From positions 1 through 47,564 of the forward strand of contig JADFZJ010000033.1 of the NCBI GenBank assembly GCA_015232555.1: 47,564 nucleotides of DNA. The letters are read 5' to 3'. Positions 18,865-27,736 of the stretch are shown here, in pieces (the first letter of the stretch is position 1; every line of letters begins with the position of its first letter). This DNA is from Desulfamplus sp. (lineage in GTDB: Bacteria > Desulfobacterota > Desulfobacteria > Desulfobacterales > Desulfobacteraceae). Both the position numbers and the translations under genes were made by a program. Below the pieces are notes generated by a model. That model was not told where the DNA came from and did no database searches. It saw nothing but the letters and a program-made list of their open reading frames with translations.

Positions 18865-18940
18865 AGGTGCGTAACTCAGTTGGTAGAGTGCTACCTCGAC
18901 AAGGTAGAAGTCACCGGTTCGAGTCCGGTCGTGCCTACCA
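18865..18940 (+). tRNA. tRNA-Val (GAC)
   Basis: A 76 nt cloverleaf with encoded CCA. The acceptor strand AGGTGCG pairs with CGTGCCT with two G-U pairs, the anticodon stem CTACC/GGTAG encloses loop TCGACAA with anticodon GAC, and the T arm is ACCGG-TTCGAGT-CCGGT. It is a single gene followed by a strong terminator. Confidence 0.95.
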
Positions 18941-18971
18941 TTCAAACATTTTGAGTAGTGCAAAAACATAC

Positions 18972-19002
18972 AAAAAGCCCTGTAAATTCAGGGCTTTTTT
19001 GT
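18972..19002 (+). terminator. intrinsic terminator after tRNA-Val
   Basis: AAAAAGCCCTG pairs perfectly with CAGGGCTTTTT around a TAAATT loop and runs into a T tract. Confidence 0.95.
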
Positions 19003-19084
19003 TTTCTATTCTATTGTCTGATAACGTGTTGGACAACCGAATATGATGTTTAATAAAGGTTGTATTTTGTAAAGGTAATTTTAA

Positions 19085-20020
19085 ATGATAAACAGAAGGA
19101 TAAACGACAAAGTAACCTCCACAAAAGGGTTTAAACATCTCTACCCTTTTAAATCCAATTTCTTGACCATTGGCGTAAACATGATGCACTATCTTGACGA
19201 AGGGAGTGGGAAACCGGTTCTGATGCTGCATGGCAATCCCACATGGTCGTTCTATTTCAGGCATCTTATCAAAGAGTTGTCGACTGAATACAGAACCATA
19301 GTGCCTGACCATATCGGATGCGGCTTTTCAGATAAGCCTAATACATCTGATTATAATTATACACTAAAAAACAGAGTAAATGATATTGAGAGGCTTGTAA
19401 ATCATCTGCAACTTGAACCTGACCAAAAAATTTCCCTGATTGTCCATGACTGGGGAGGAATGATAGGGTTTGCATGGGCATTGCAAAATCTTGATAGGAT
19501 TGACAAGATTGTTATTACAAACACATCAGGCTTTTTTCTACCAAGTGAAAAAAAATTCCCATTACGGCTCTGGCTTATCAAATATCTCAAAGCGTTTGCT
19601 GTGCCCGCTGTTCTTGGTTTCAATATCTTTTCTCGAGCAGCCCTTTACATGGCACCGTTTAAAACGCTCTCAAACGATGTAAAAGAGGGTCTTACCGTCC
19701 CTTACAACTCATGGAAAAATAGAATTGCAACACTAAAATTTGTACAGGATATCCCAATTACAGTAAAAGATAAAAGCTATGAAGTTGTAAAATATGTGGA
19801 TACGAACCTTTCAAATCTCAAAAAAATCCCTATTATTATTTTATGGGGAGAGCATGACTTTGTCTTTGATCTCTCTTTTCTGAAAGAGTGGCAACTCAGA
19901 TTTCCCGAAGTTTCGGTCTATCTGTTTAAAGATGCTGGACACTATCTTTTTGAAGATAAACCCCATGAAACATCTGCTATTATCCGCAATTTTTTAACGA
20001 GTTCTAAGAAAAATGTTTAA
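19085..20020 (+). CDS. oleB: OleB-type beta-lactone decarboxylase (haloalkane dehalogenase family)
   Basis: A 311-residue alpha/beta hydrolase. The nucleophile elbow is HDWGGMIG with Asp122 as nucleophile, the oxyanion motif is HGNPTW (49-54), an acid lies in WGEHDFVFD near 258-262, and His286 is in DAGHYLFED. An Asp nucleophile marks the haloalkane dehalogenase/OleB branch, not esterases. The segments PDHIGCGFSDKP and SWKNRIATLKFVQDIP are close to OleB proteins. OleB decarboxylates the beta-lactone made by OleC to a long-chain cis-olefin. An OleC homologue lies 2.5 kb away in convergent orientation. OleA and OleD are not in the window. The specific activity is inferred from sequence resemblance. 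Confidence 0.8.
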   Translation: MINRRINDKVTSTKGFKHLYPFKSNFLTIGVNMMHYLDEGSGKPVLMLHGNPTWSFYFRHLIKELSTEYRTIVPDHIGCGFSDKPNTSDYNYTLKNRVNDIERLVNHLQLEPDQKISLIVHDWGGMIGFAWALQNLDRIDKIVITNTSGFFLPSEKKFPLRLWLIKYLKAFAVPAVLGFNIFSRAALYMAPFKTLSNDVKEGLTVPYNSWKNRIATLKFVQDIPITVKDKSYEVVKYVDTNLSNLKKIPIIILWGEHDFVFDLSFLKEWQLRFPEVSVYLFKDAGHYLFEDKPHETSAIIRNFLTSSKKNV

Positions 20021-20055
20021 AAGTAAAATGGAAATTTTAATTAAGGATATTCTGC

Positions 20056-21066
20056 ATGGCAAATAAAAGCTGGTCTGATCTCATAAAGGATCACAAAATA
20101 CTTATGATCATTGTTATTGTTGGTTTTTTCTTAATTGAGATTGAAATTTTTGCTGTGGCTGTTATGAAATCTGGCCGCCAGTCATGGATGAACATAATTG
20201 ATGATTCAGGTGAGGTTATATATCAGGTTAAAGGCTCTACACTAACCAATTTTAATAAATACTATTTTGAGAACACTTTTGGCTCAATTGACGACTATCA
20301 GGTGAAACTTGTAAGCGAAGATGTACCATTTCCATTCAGAGGATGGTTTGCATCGGCAATTGGAATTCCTGTAGGTCTGACTCTTCTTTTGGGATTTATA
20401 TTAAAAGCTGTAACAGTAATGCTTTACGGGAAAAAGAGCGGTGAAGATTATAGCGATTATCAAAAAGAGGTCTATAGTGAGTATGCGGATGACTCATTAA
20501 AAGATGGTGCTGAAACTAACAACAATAATCTTAATCAGTCTCAGTCTGGTTCAAAATCTCACAAGAGTGACATTAACTCCCGCAAAGCAGATATGAAATC
20601 TCACATAAAATTTGGCACAGCAGAAGGTCTTGGAAGTATCATGGATCAGATAAGTAGGCTAAATATATTTATCATAGGTTTTTTTATCATATCAGGCGTA
20701 ATGCTCTATTTAGTGATTCCAGATATGCTCACCTTTCTTGCTAAAGCAGGCATTGAAACCCTGCTGAACTTCAAGTGGTTTTTTATTGCCGTGTTTGCTG
20801 GGCTTTTTCTTCTGTTTGCGTGGTTCATGTATATGAAATATCAGCTTGCTACAAAAAGCATGGATGCACAGACTGAAATCAAAAAGTATGAGATTAAGAT
20901 GGAGTATGCAAAATTTAATACTCAAGCCGCTCTTGAGTATAAAAGAGCTACTGGTAAAGATGCCCCTGTAGCACTTCTAAGCTATTCAGATGTTGAGTAT
21001 GAAGAGGAAACAAGCGTTGGACAGAAGAGAGAAGAGACAACAAAAATAGATAATGAACAAAAATAG
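20056..21066 (+). CDS. membrane protein of unknown function
   Basis: A 336-residue protein I do not recognise. Hydrophobic segments lie near residues 14-36, 97-120, 200-222 and 232-255, so it has about four membrane spans. The loop between spans one and two contains an Asp-rich patch. A long polar, Asn/Ser/Lys-rich loop (about 135-195) separates spans two and three. The C-terminal 80 residues are charged and probably helical. It lies 35 bp after oleB and 25 bp before the DHH-CBS gene, so the three are likely co-transcribed. A role in placing a membrane or lipid product is conceivable but not shown. Confidence 0.7.
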   Translation: MANKSWSDLIKDHKILMIIVIVGFFLIEIEIFAVAVMKSGRQSWMNIIDDSGEVIYQVKGSTLTNFNKYYFENTFGSIDDYQVKLVSEDVPFPFRGWFASAIGIPVGLTLLLGFILKAVTVMLYGKKSGEDYSDYQKEVYSEYADDSLKDGAETNNNNLNQSQSGSKSHKSDINSRKADMKSHIKFGTAEGLGSIMDQISRLNIFIIGFFIISGVMLYLVIPDMLTFLAKAGIETLLNFKWFFIAVFAGLFLLFAWFMYMKYQLATKSMDAQTEIKKYEIKMEYAKFNTQAALEYKRATGKDAPVALLSYSDVEYEEETSVGQKREETTKIDNEQK

Positions 21067-21091
21067 GAGTAAAAAACAAACGGGGAATTTC

Positions 21092-22390
21092 ATGCAGATT
21101 ATAACAACCCACAAAGGAACTGATTTTGATGCTCTTGCTTCATTAGTTGCAGGGACAATCCTTTATCCTGGAGCCAGACCAGTTCTTCCAGGTTCTGTAA
21201 ATCCAAACCTTAAATCTTTTTTATCAATACACAAAGATCTGTTTGGGTTCTACTCTCCAAAAGAGATTAAACTCAATGAAGTCGGGACTCTTATTGTAGT
21301 TGATACAAACTCATGGAAAAGGCTTGATGGAATGGCACCCTTGCAAAAAAGGGATAATATAAAGATTATCAACTGGGATCACCATCTGCCAGGAGATATA
21401 GAAGCAGATGAGATTCATCGAGAAGAGGTTGGAGCGAACATAACTATTATGATTCGCGAGCTTGAACGGCAGCGAAAGCTGATTACTCCAATACAGGCAT
21501 CACTATTTTTGATAGGGCTTTATGAAGATACTGGAAATATGACCTTTACATCCACCACACCAAGCGATGCAAGGGCTGCGGCATATCTTCTTGAAAGAAA
21601 AGCTGATCTTCAAATTCTTTCGACATTTCTAAGACATGCTTACGGAAAAAAACAGAAAGATATTCTATTTGAGATGATACAGCATGCCCAGCGTCAGGAT
21701 ATTGGAGGTTTCAGCATCAGTATTTCACGAATGGATGTAGAGGGGCATATTCAAAATCTTTCGGTCGTTTTGCAGATGTATAGAGAGATTGTCAATGTTG
21801 ATGCGGCTTTTGGTATTTTCAGGGATACAGAGAGAGATACCTGCATGGTGATTGGCAGAAGCAACATAGAACAGCTCAATATTGGACTGATAATGAGAAG
21901 CATGGGAGGCGGAGGACATCCTGGTGCAGGGTCAGCTCTGCTTAAATCCACCAATCCTGATGTTATAGAAGAGATGATTATTGAGATGGTGAAAGGTAAT
22001 CAGCAGACATCTGTAATGTTGAGCGATATAATGTCATATCCTGTGGTTACTGTTTCTGAAGATACAACAGTTGATGAAGTGGCGATGATGTTAAGAGAGA
22101 CTGGCTGCTCAGGTGTTCCTGTAGTTGACAGCGAAGATCATATAGTGGGGATTATTTCAAGAAGGGATTTTAGAAAGATAAGAAAAGATAATCAGATGCA
22201 GTATCCAGTGAAGGCATTTATGAGCCGTGATGTAATTACTATTGAACATAACAAAAGTGCAATTGATGCGGCTAAACTTATGATAAAGCACGATATCGGA
22301 AGGATTCCTGTTATTAAAGATGACAAGATAATTGGTATTGTAACCCGCTCTGATGCAATGCTCTATTTTTATGATCTTCTGCCTGATTGA
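21092..22390 (+). CDS. DHH/DHHA1 phosphoesterase with paired CBS domains
   Basis: A 432-residue protein with an N-terminal DHH phosphoesterase domain (THKGTDFDALAS, then VVDTN and WDHHLPGD), a DHHA1 domain with GGGGHPGAGSA near residue 275-285, and two CBS domains to the end. The same DHH-DHHA1-CBS order occurs in long CCA/A-adding tRNA nucleotidyltransferases of deltaproteobacteria, but the nucleotidyltransferase part is missing here and the protein ends cleanly after the second CBS. It may be a nano-RNase or cyclic-dinucleotide-type phosphoesterase gated by adenine nucleotides at the CBS pair. I start at 21092 because the first beta-strand begins there and GGGGA lies upstream; the frame is open from 21053. 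Confidence 0.85.
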   Translation: MQIITTHKGTDFDALASLVAGTILYPGARPVLPGSVNPNLKSFLSIHKDLFGFYSPKEIKLNEVGTLIVVDTNSWKRLDGMAPLQKRDNIKIINWDHHLPGDIEADEIHREEVGANITIMIRELERQRKLITPIQASLFLIGLYEDTGNMTFTSTTPSDARAAAYLLERKADLQILSTFLRHAYGKKQKDILFEMIQHAQRQDIGGFSISISRMDVEGHIQNLSVVLQMYREIVNVDAAFGIFRDTERDTCMVIGRSNIEQLNIGLIMRSMGGGGHPGAGSALLKSTNPDVIEEMIIEMVKGNQQTSVMLSDIMSYPVVTVSEDTTVDEVAMMLRETGCSGVPVVDSEDHIVGIISRRDFRKIRKDNQMQYPVKAFMSRDVITIEHNKSAIDAAKLMIKHDIGRIPVIKDDKIIGIVTRSDAMLYFYDLLPD

Positions 22391-22496
22391 TGATGAAACT
22401 TAATTGATGAGTTGTTATAAACAGAGGGAGAAGCCGTAAGCAGATATATAAAAGGTTTCCCCTCCCCCCCCGTGCCGTAGTATCCTCTATAATTCA
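22391..22496. other. convergent intergenic spacer with poly-C run
   Basis: Between the convergent DHH-CBS and oleC genes. GAGGGAGAAGCC and GGTTTCCCCTC can form an imperfect hairpin that may terminate both transcripts, and a run of eight C residues lies at 22464-22471. Confidence 0.4.
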
Positions 22497-24191
22497 CTAC
22501 CTCCTCTCTATATCCTCTTCCAATGCCTCTTGACCAAGTTTTTTAGCTGCCCATACAGCAAGCTTTTCCCTGAATATTTTTGAGTTATGCCTGATATCAA
22601 CAGGAAACGACTTATGAATCAGAATATGCTCAATATCTTGTGTAAGCGGATGTGAGCCGGCTATTTCAAAAAGCTCTTCAATAAATGCTTCGCTCTCTTT
22701 GATTGGAATTGAGGGTTCAACACAGATAACAGGAGTCTGCGTCTCTTTGGGACCAATACCGACCAGAGCACTTCTGAATACATTTTTGTGGCTATTGAAG
22801 ATCGATTCACAGGGGATTGTGAACAGAGTTCCATTACGTGTTATTACCCGCTGACTCTTTCTTCCACAGAACCATATTCTACCCTTACCGTCCCGCCAGC
22901 CAAGATCGCCCATTCTATGCCATACAGTTCCATCATCATCATTAATTTTGGCAAACAGATCAGCTCTTGGTTCTTGAAAATAGTGCTGGGTTACAAGAGG
23001 TGCTTTTACAGTAATTTCACCCACATCATTAGCTTCAGCCAAAATATCATCTGACCATTTTCCAATATGCTCATCGCTGATTTTAATGATCTCTACTTGA
23101 GTATCGCAGATAGGACGACCAATACACATACCAAATCCCTGCTCACTAAGTTTTTTTGTCTCTTGCAGAATCTCATGGCTCCCAATTGATATAACAGGAA
23201 CCGCCTCTGTTGCCCCGTAAGGCGTATGAATTTCAGTTTCAGGATTTAGCATTGAGGAGAACTGTTCAATATTGGCAGGAGTTACAGGTGCTCCTGCAGA
23301 CACAACACGGCGTAATGACGGAAGAAGAACTTCATTTTCTTTACCATATTTGCCCACTCTATTAAGCAGAGCTGGCGAGGCAAACATATTGGTTACACCA
23401 TGATCTTCAATTGCTTCAATTATCTTTTCAGGGTTAGCAAGAGCGGGTTTTGTGGGGTCCATGTCTGGAATTACTGCTGTCATGCCAAGAGCTGGATCAA
23501 ATAGTGCAAAAAGTGGAAATGTTGGCAGATCAATCTCATCTTCTCCAATGTTAAAATGATTTTTTATCTGCCTTATCTGTGCGTCAAAGTTGTTATGGGT
23601 ATAAACAACACCTTTTGCGGGTCCAGTGCTTCCAGTAGTAAAGAGTATAGCGGCTGGCTCATCTCTAAATGTAGCAACTGTAGGAAATTGTTTATCTTCT
23701 GCTCTGAACAGATGCTGAAGTGAACAGCCGTTCCAAAACCATTTTCTTCCAGCAGTTATCCAGACTTTGACAGATTTAAAGTATTTGGGCATAAGCAGCC
23801 TTAATAAATGTGCCTTTGGAATACCAATAAACGCCTCTGGATGGCTCTGTTTAAAGCAGGAGAGCATCCTTCTGATTCCCATGCCAGGATCGACCACAAC
23901 CGGCACCGCTCCGATTTTAAAAAGTGCAAAGGTAGTGCAGAAAAAATCCATTCCCGGTGGAACCATAAGAATAGTTCTTGTTCCCCGTTTTATTCCAACT
24001 TCTCTCAAGCCATAGGCAAGATAATCAGATTCTATCTCAAGCTGGGAGAAAGTCATCTGACTGTAGAGCACTCGTCCATTATTATCTCTTGAGGCAGGAT
24101 AGACAACTGCCCTTTTGTATGGATATTTCATGCTGTTTTCTCTGAGCCAGTTAGAAATATTAACAGTGTCGCTCATCTCAGTATCATTCAT
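22497..24191 (-). CDS. oleC: OleC-type beta-lactone synthetase (AMP-binding enzyme)
   Basis: A 564-residue ANL-superfamily adenylating enzyme. The AMP-binding P-loop LFTTGSTGPAKGVVYTH is at residues 183-199, the adenine region GATEA at about 340 and the DLGWRDGKGRIWFCGR hinge at about 430. The segment FPLFALFDPALGMTAVIPDMDP is characteristic of OleC. OleC activates 2-alkyl-3-hydroxyalkanoic acids and closes them to a beta-lactone without CoA. With OleB nearby this gives two steps of long-chain olefin synthesis. A generic fatty acid-CoA ligase is the alternative. It is divergent from the DUF2868 gene. Confidence 0.8.
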   Translation of the reverse strand: MNDTEMSDTVNISNWLRENSMKYPYKRAVVYPASRDNNGRVLYSQMTFSQLEIESDYLAYGLREVGIKRGTRTILMVPPGMDFFCTTFALFKIGAVPVVVDPGMGIRRMLSCFKQSHPEAFIGIPKAHLLRLLMPKYFKSVKVWITAGRKWFWNGCSLQHLFRAEDKQFPTVATFRDEPAAILFTTGSTGPAKGVVYTHNNFDAQIRQIKNHFNIGEDEIDLPTFPLFALFDPALGMTAVIPDMDPTKPALANPEKIIEAIEDHGVTNMFASPALLNRVGKYGKENEVLLPSLRRVVSAGAPVTPANIEQFSSMLNPETEIHTPYGATEAVPVISIGSHEILQETKKLSEQGFGMCIGRPICDTQVEIIKISDEHIGKWSDDILAEANDVGEITVKAPLVTQHYFQEPRADLFAKINDDDGTVWHRMGDLGWRDGKGRIWFCGRKSQRVITRNGTLFTIPCESIFNSHKNVFRSALVGIGPKETQTPVICVEPSIPIKESEAFIEELFEIAGSHPLTQDIEHILIHKSFPVDIRHNSKIFREKLAVWAAKKLGQEALEEDIERR

Positions 24192-24409
24192 TGCTGTCTC
24201 TTTTTGTCTGAATAATTGAAGATAATATTTTGTATTTGGGCTGCCATTTTAATTTTTCATTGAATTTTTTGTATTTAATTCTTACCCCAGATTAGTTTCT
24301 TTGTAAACTTCAAACTGTTATTCCCTTAGATTTGCATATTACATTAAAGCAATGTATATTTTATAAAAAATAGAGTCAAATACCAAATCAAAGAGGTGTA
24401 ATTAAAGAG

Positions 24410-26224
24410 ATGAAATGGACAATAGGTCATATTATTGATTTTGAATATTTTTTACATCAAGACAGCAACTCAAATGATGAAGATTATCTAAAAAAAAGAG
24501 ATAAGGATATTTATCTTAACTATATATTGCCTAAAGCTAAAGGTATAGCCTCACGCAAACAGATGCTTCTGTTGTGGCTTGAAGCAATGAAAAGCGGTTG
24601 GTTTGTAAATAGTAGCAAAGAGAAAGAGAACCGCAGCGAAGAGCATAACAGAAAAAAAGAACAACACGGCACAATGACAGACAGCAATCTTTTTATTGGA
24701 GATATGTATGAAGAGTTTTTAAGTCTCTTAAAGATCGTTTTTGTGACTTTTGGCATTATGTCAGGAGTATTACTCTGTTTGACATTTTTCTCATACAGAG
24801 GTCTTCAGCCACTGAATGTAGCCTATTTTCTCACGCTCACTTTGCTTCCCCAAATTTGTCTTCTAACCATTTTAGCACTCTCTTTTTTTATTTCAAAATT
24901 TAACATTGTTAATAAAACAACGTTATTCCCCTACCCTCTTGTTGGCGTAATAATTGAAAATATATTTATGGCTATTATCCGAAGAGTATCAAGAAAACTT
25001 TCTGAAAAAAAGAGAGAGTCATTTTTGTCAGCCATCAGTGTTATCAAGCATGGGCAGCAGGTTTATGGACTCCTCTTTTTTTTGCCTATTTTTATTGTGA
25101 TGCAAATTTTTGGAATGGCTTTTAATGTTGGAGTTCTTTTATCAACTCTGTTTCGGGTTCTTTTTTTTGATACTGCCTTTGGATGGCAATCAACTCTTCA
25201 GATAAGCCCGCAGATAGTTGCAAAGATAGTTGAATTAACCGCACTTCCATGGGGTTGGATTCTGCCCGCTGGAGTTGGTTTTCCTGATCTTGAACAGATA
25301 ATTGGCAGCAGAATAATTCTAAAAGATGGCATCTATCATCTTACAACCAATGATCTTGTTTCATGGTGGCCTTTTTTGTCTCTGGCTGTTCTATTTTACG
25401 GTTTTTTGCCCAGATTTATAATGTTTATTTCTGGTAAATTTCTGCTGAAACGATCTCTTGAAGAGCAAAATTTTGATCACAGCGACTGTTCAAATCTTAT
25501 TCACCGTATGCTTAAAGCTGATGTTGTTGCAGAACAGCAGGAATATTATGAAGAGCCTGTTAGTAACTTTATCAAAACAGAACTGACTTTAAATCCTAAT
25601 GTTAAAGTTAAACAACCATCTATTTCTCTTGATATTAAACAACCACATATTCTTAATATAAAACCTGCTCTCAATCCAGATGTTGTAAAAAATAGAGGAA
25701 CTTCAATAAAAATAAGCCTTAAACCTTCTATTGCCCTTATTCCGTTTGATATCCATGATCTTATTGATTTTGAGACTTTCAAGCGTTTGATGCAGCAGAA
25801 TCATGGATATGATATTAGAAAAATAGTAGTTATAGGTATTGATTTTGATAAGGATATAGAGTGTATTGGAACCGCCTATAAAGAGAGAGCTTATTCCAAG
25901 TCAAAAGATATGCAAGATGGTGATCAAGAAAGTTGTGAATGGTCTATTGTGATACTTCAAGAGGCATGGCAACCTCCTATACGTGAAAACCTTAATTTGC
26001 TAAAATCCATCAGAAAGGCGGCAGATAAAAAAACACCTATAATCGTTACTCTGACAGGTATAGTGAATCTAAATAGCACTGGAGAAAATGCAGTTACAAA
26101 AGACAATAACAAAGATGCATCTGAAAATTTTTTCACACCTGTTGAGCAATCTGATTGGGAGATATGGAAAAATAAGTTATCAACAATTGCAGACCCGTGG
26201 CTTACTATTGAAAAGGTGGTGTAA
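24410..26224 (+). CDS. DUF2868 membrane protein
   Basis: A 604-residue protein of the DUF2868 family, function unknown. The N-terminal part (about 1-90) is soluble and polar, followed by hydrophobic spans near residues 115-135, 138-165, 220-258 and 325-348. The C-terminal half is soluble and includes a duplicated linker. It lies 2 bp before a DUF3482 GTPase gene, and the same pair occurs together in other proteobacteria, which points to a membrane-GTPase complex. The mechanism is unknown. A possible ribosome binding site (AAGAG or GAGGTG) lies before ATG 24410. Confidence 0.8.
   Translation: MKWTIGHIIDFEYFLHQDSNSNDEDYLKKRDKDIYLNYILPKAKGIASRKQMLLLWLEAMKSGWFVNSSKEKENRSEEHNRKKEQHGTMTDSNLFIGDMYEEFLSLLKIVFVTFGIMSGVLLCLTFFSYRGLQPLNVAYFLTLTLLPQICLLTILALSFFISKFNIVNKTTLFPYPLVGVIIENIFMAIIRRVSRKLSEKKRESFLSAISVIKHGQQVYGLLFFLPIFIVMQIFGMAFNVGVLLSTLFRVLFFDTAFGWQSTLQISPQIVAKIVELTALPWGWILPAGVGFPDLEQIIGSRIILKDGIYHLTTNDLVSWWPFLSLAVLFYGFLPRFIMFISGKFLLKRSLEEQNFDHSDCSNLIHRMLKADVVAEQQEYYEEPVSNFIKTELTLNPNVKVKQPSISLDIKQPHILNIKPALNPDVVKNRGTSIKISLKPSIALIPFDIHDLIDFETFKRLMQQNHGYDIRKIVVIGIDFDKDIECIGTAYKERAYSKSKDMQDGDQESCEWSIVILQEAWQPPIRENLNLLKSIRKAADKKTPIIVTLTGIVNLNSTGENAVTKDNNKDASENFFTPVEQSDWEIWKNKLSTIADPWLTIEKVV
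25608..25661. repeat. 27 bp in-frame tandem duplication in the DUF2868 gene
   Basis: Two adjacent imperfect 27 bp units (25608-25634, 25635-25661), both beginning TTAAACAACCA. They encode nine-residue units with the core IKQP, inside a longer linker made of Lys/Pro/Ile-rich motifs such as LNPNVKV and LNPDVV. Confidence 0.8.
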
Positions 26225-26226
26225 TT

Positions 26227-27714
26227 ATGGCTGTTGACATAAAATCTCAGTTAAATACAGAAAGAAATTTTGATTCTGAAAAAAGAAATCCTGAATCTGA
26301 GAAAAAAATTCCTGAATTTGCGATTATAGGTCATCCGAATGAAGGTAAATCATCGGTTGTCTCAACACTTGCAGAGGATGACTCAATTGCCATAAGCCCA
26401 ATTCCTGGAGAGACTGTTGTGTGTCAAGTTCTGCCTGTCATAATTGACGGTCAGGAGATTATCCGTTTTATTGATACTCCTGGATTTCAGAATCCAAGAG
26501 AGACTCTCGAATGGATGAAAAGCTACTCAGGTCCTGATGAATTCCTTCTTAAAAACTTTATTGAAACCCATCGTAACGATCCAGATTTCAAAGACGAATG
26601 CGAACTTCTATCGCCCGTTGAAAGAGGGGCTGGAATCATTTTTGTTGTTGATGGTTCAAGACCAGTAAGGCAGTCTGACAGAATCGAGATGGAAATTCTC
26701 AGAATGACGGGCAGACCCAGAATGTCAATTGTCAACTGCAAGGGGAACGAACCTGTCCATTTAAACCAGTGGCAGAATGAGTTCAGAAAACATTTTAACT
26801 CAATAAGGCAGTTTAATGCCCACAAGGCAACATGGTCAGAACGGATTGACCTGCTTGAAAGCCTTAAAGGTGTTGATCAAGAGTGGCAGCCAGCACTTAC
26901 CAAAGTTATTGAGTCATTCAAACAGGATTGGCAGCATAGAAACAGACTGACTGCAGCTATGACGGTTGAGATGTTAGAGCATATTCTAACCTTTACAGTA
27001 ACAGCTAATATTGGACAAAATGAGACATTCGAGGAGGTAAAAGATAGAGTTGAACAAGATTTTCGCAGCAAAGTTGAGGCAATGGAGAGACTAACGCATC
27101 AAAAGGTAAGAAAACTTTTTAGGCACAACATATTTAATTGTGAACTTCCAGCCAATTCAATCTTGCATGAGCCGCTTTTTAGCAAAAAGACATGGCAGTT
27201 TCTTGGACTGACTCCAAAAGAGGTTGCATTTGCTGCTGCCATGGCAGGTGGTGCAGCCGGGGTTGTGGTAGATGTAATTGCTGCTGGCATTACATTTGGT
27301 GTCTTTTCAGCTATAGGAGGAATTTTAGGAGCAGGTTCAGCTCTGTTAAGTGGCAGGCGTATTGCAGATTTGACATTCAATGGTGTCAAGCTTGGCAAAG
27401 ATCAGGTAAGAGTTGGTCCGATTGACAACATTCAGTTGATGTATATTTTGCTGGATAGGATGCTGATTTTTCATGCAAGTATTATAAATTGGGCACATGC
27501 CCGCAGGGAGTTTGAGCCAGAAATATTAAACCATAATATTTCTGAAAATCTTAAAAAAGGTATAACTGCTGGCTGGGATGGAGAGTCAAAAAAGATCTGT
27601 AACCGTTTTTTTCAAAATTTATGCGGAAAAAAGCGGGGCAAATCAGAGACTAACAAAATTCGAGAGAGTATGAAGTGGACTATTCTTCCTGCTCTGGAGA
27701 ATACAGTTTATTAA
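26227..27714 (+). CDS. GTPase with DUF3482 domain
   Basis: A 495-residue Era/dynamin-like GTPase. The G1 motif is GHPNEGKS with Lys41, G3 is DTPGF at 83-87, and the G4 position has NCKG (a weak NKxD) near residue 175. After the G domain a helical region leads to a Gly/Ala-rich hydrophobic segment (about 335-380), AAAMAGGAAGVVVDV followed by GGILGAGSALLSG, that could insert into a membrane. It is 2 bp from the DUF2868 gene and clearly co-transcribed. The pair may sense or remodel the inner membrane; this is inference. Its 3' end faces the HD-GYP gene 22 bp away. Confidence 0.85.
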   Translation: MAVDIKSQLNTERNFDSEKRNPESEKKIPEFAIIGHPNEGKSSVVSTLAEDDSIAISPIPGETVVCQVLPVIIDGQEIIRFIDTPGFQNPRETLEWMKSYSGPDEFLLKNFIETHRNDPDFKDECELLSPVERGAGIIFVVDGSRPVRQSDRIEMEILRMTGRPRMSIVNCKGNEPVHLNQWQNEFRKHFNSIRQFNAHKATWSERIDLLESLKGVDQEWQPALTKVIESFKQDWQHRNRLTAAMTVEMLEHILTFTVTANIGQNETFEEVKDRVEQDFRSKVEAMERLTHQKVRKLFRHNIFNCELPANSILHEPLFSKKTWQFLGLTPKEVAFAAAMAGGAAGVVVDVIAAGITFGVFSAIGGILGAGSALLSGRRIADLTFNGVKLGKDQVRVGPIDNIQLMYILLDRMLIFHASIINWAHARREFEPEILNHNISENLKKGITAGWDGESKKICNRFFQNLCGKKRGKSETNKIRESMKWTILPALENTVY

Positions 27715-27736
27715 AAATTACAATCTAAGTGCTGCA

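Noticed and set aside
22464-22471. Run of eight C residues as a phase-variation switch
   Set aside because: It lies between the stop codons of two convergent genes, so slippage would not change a protein or a promoter.
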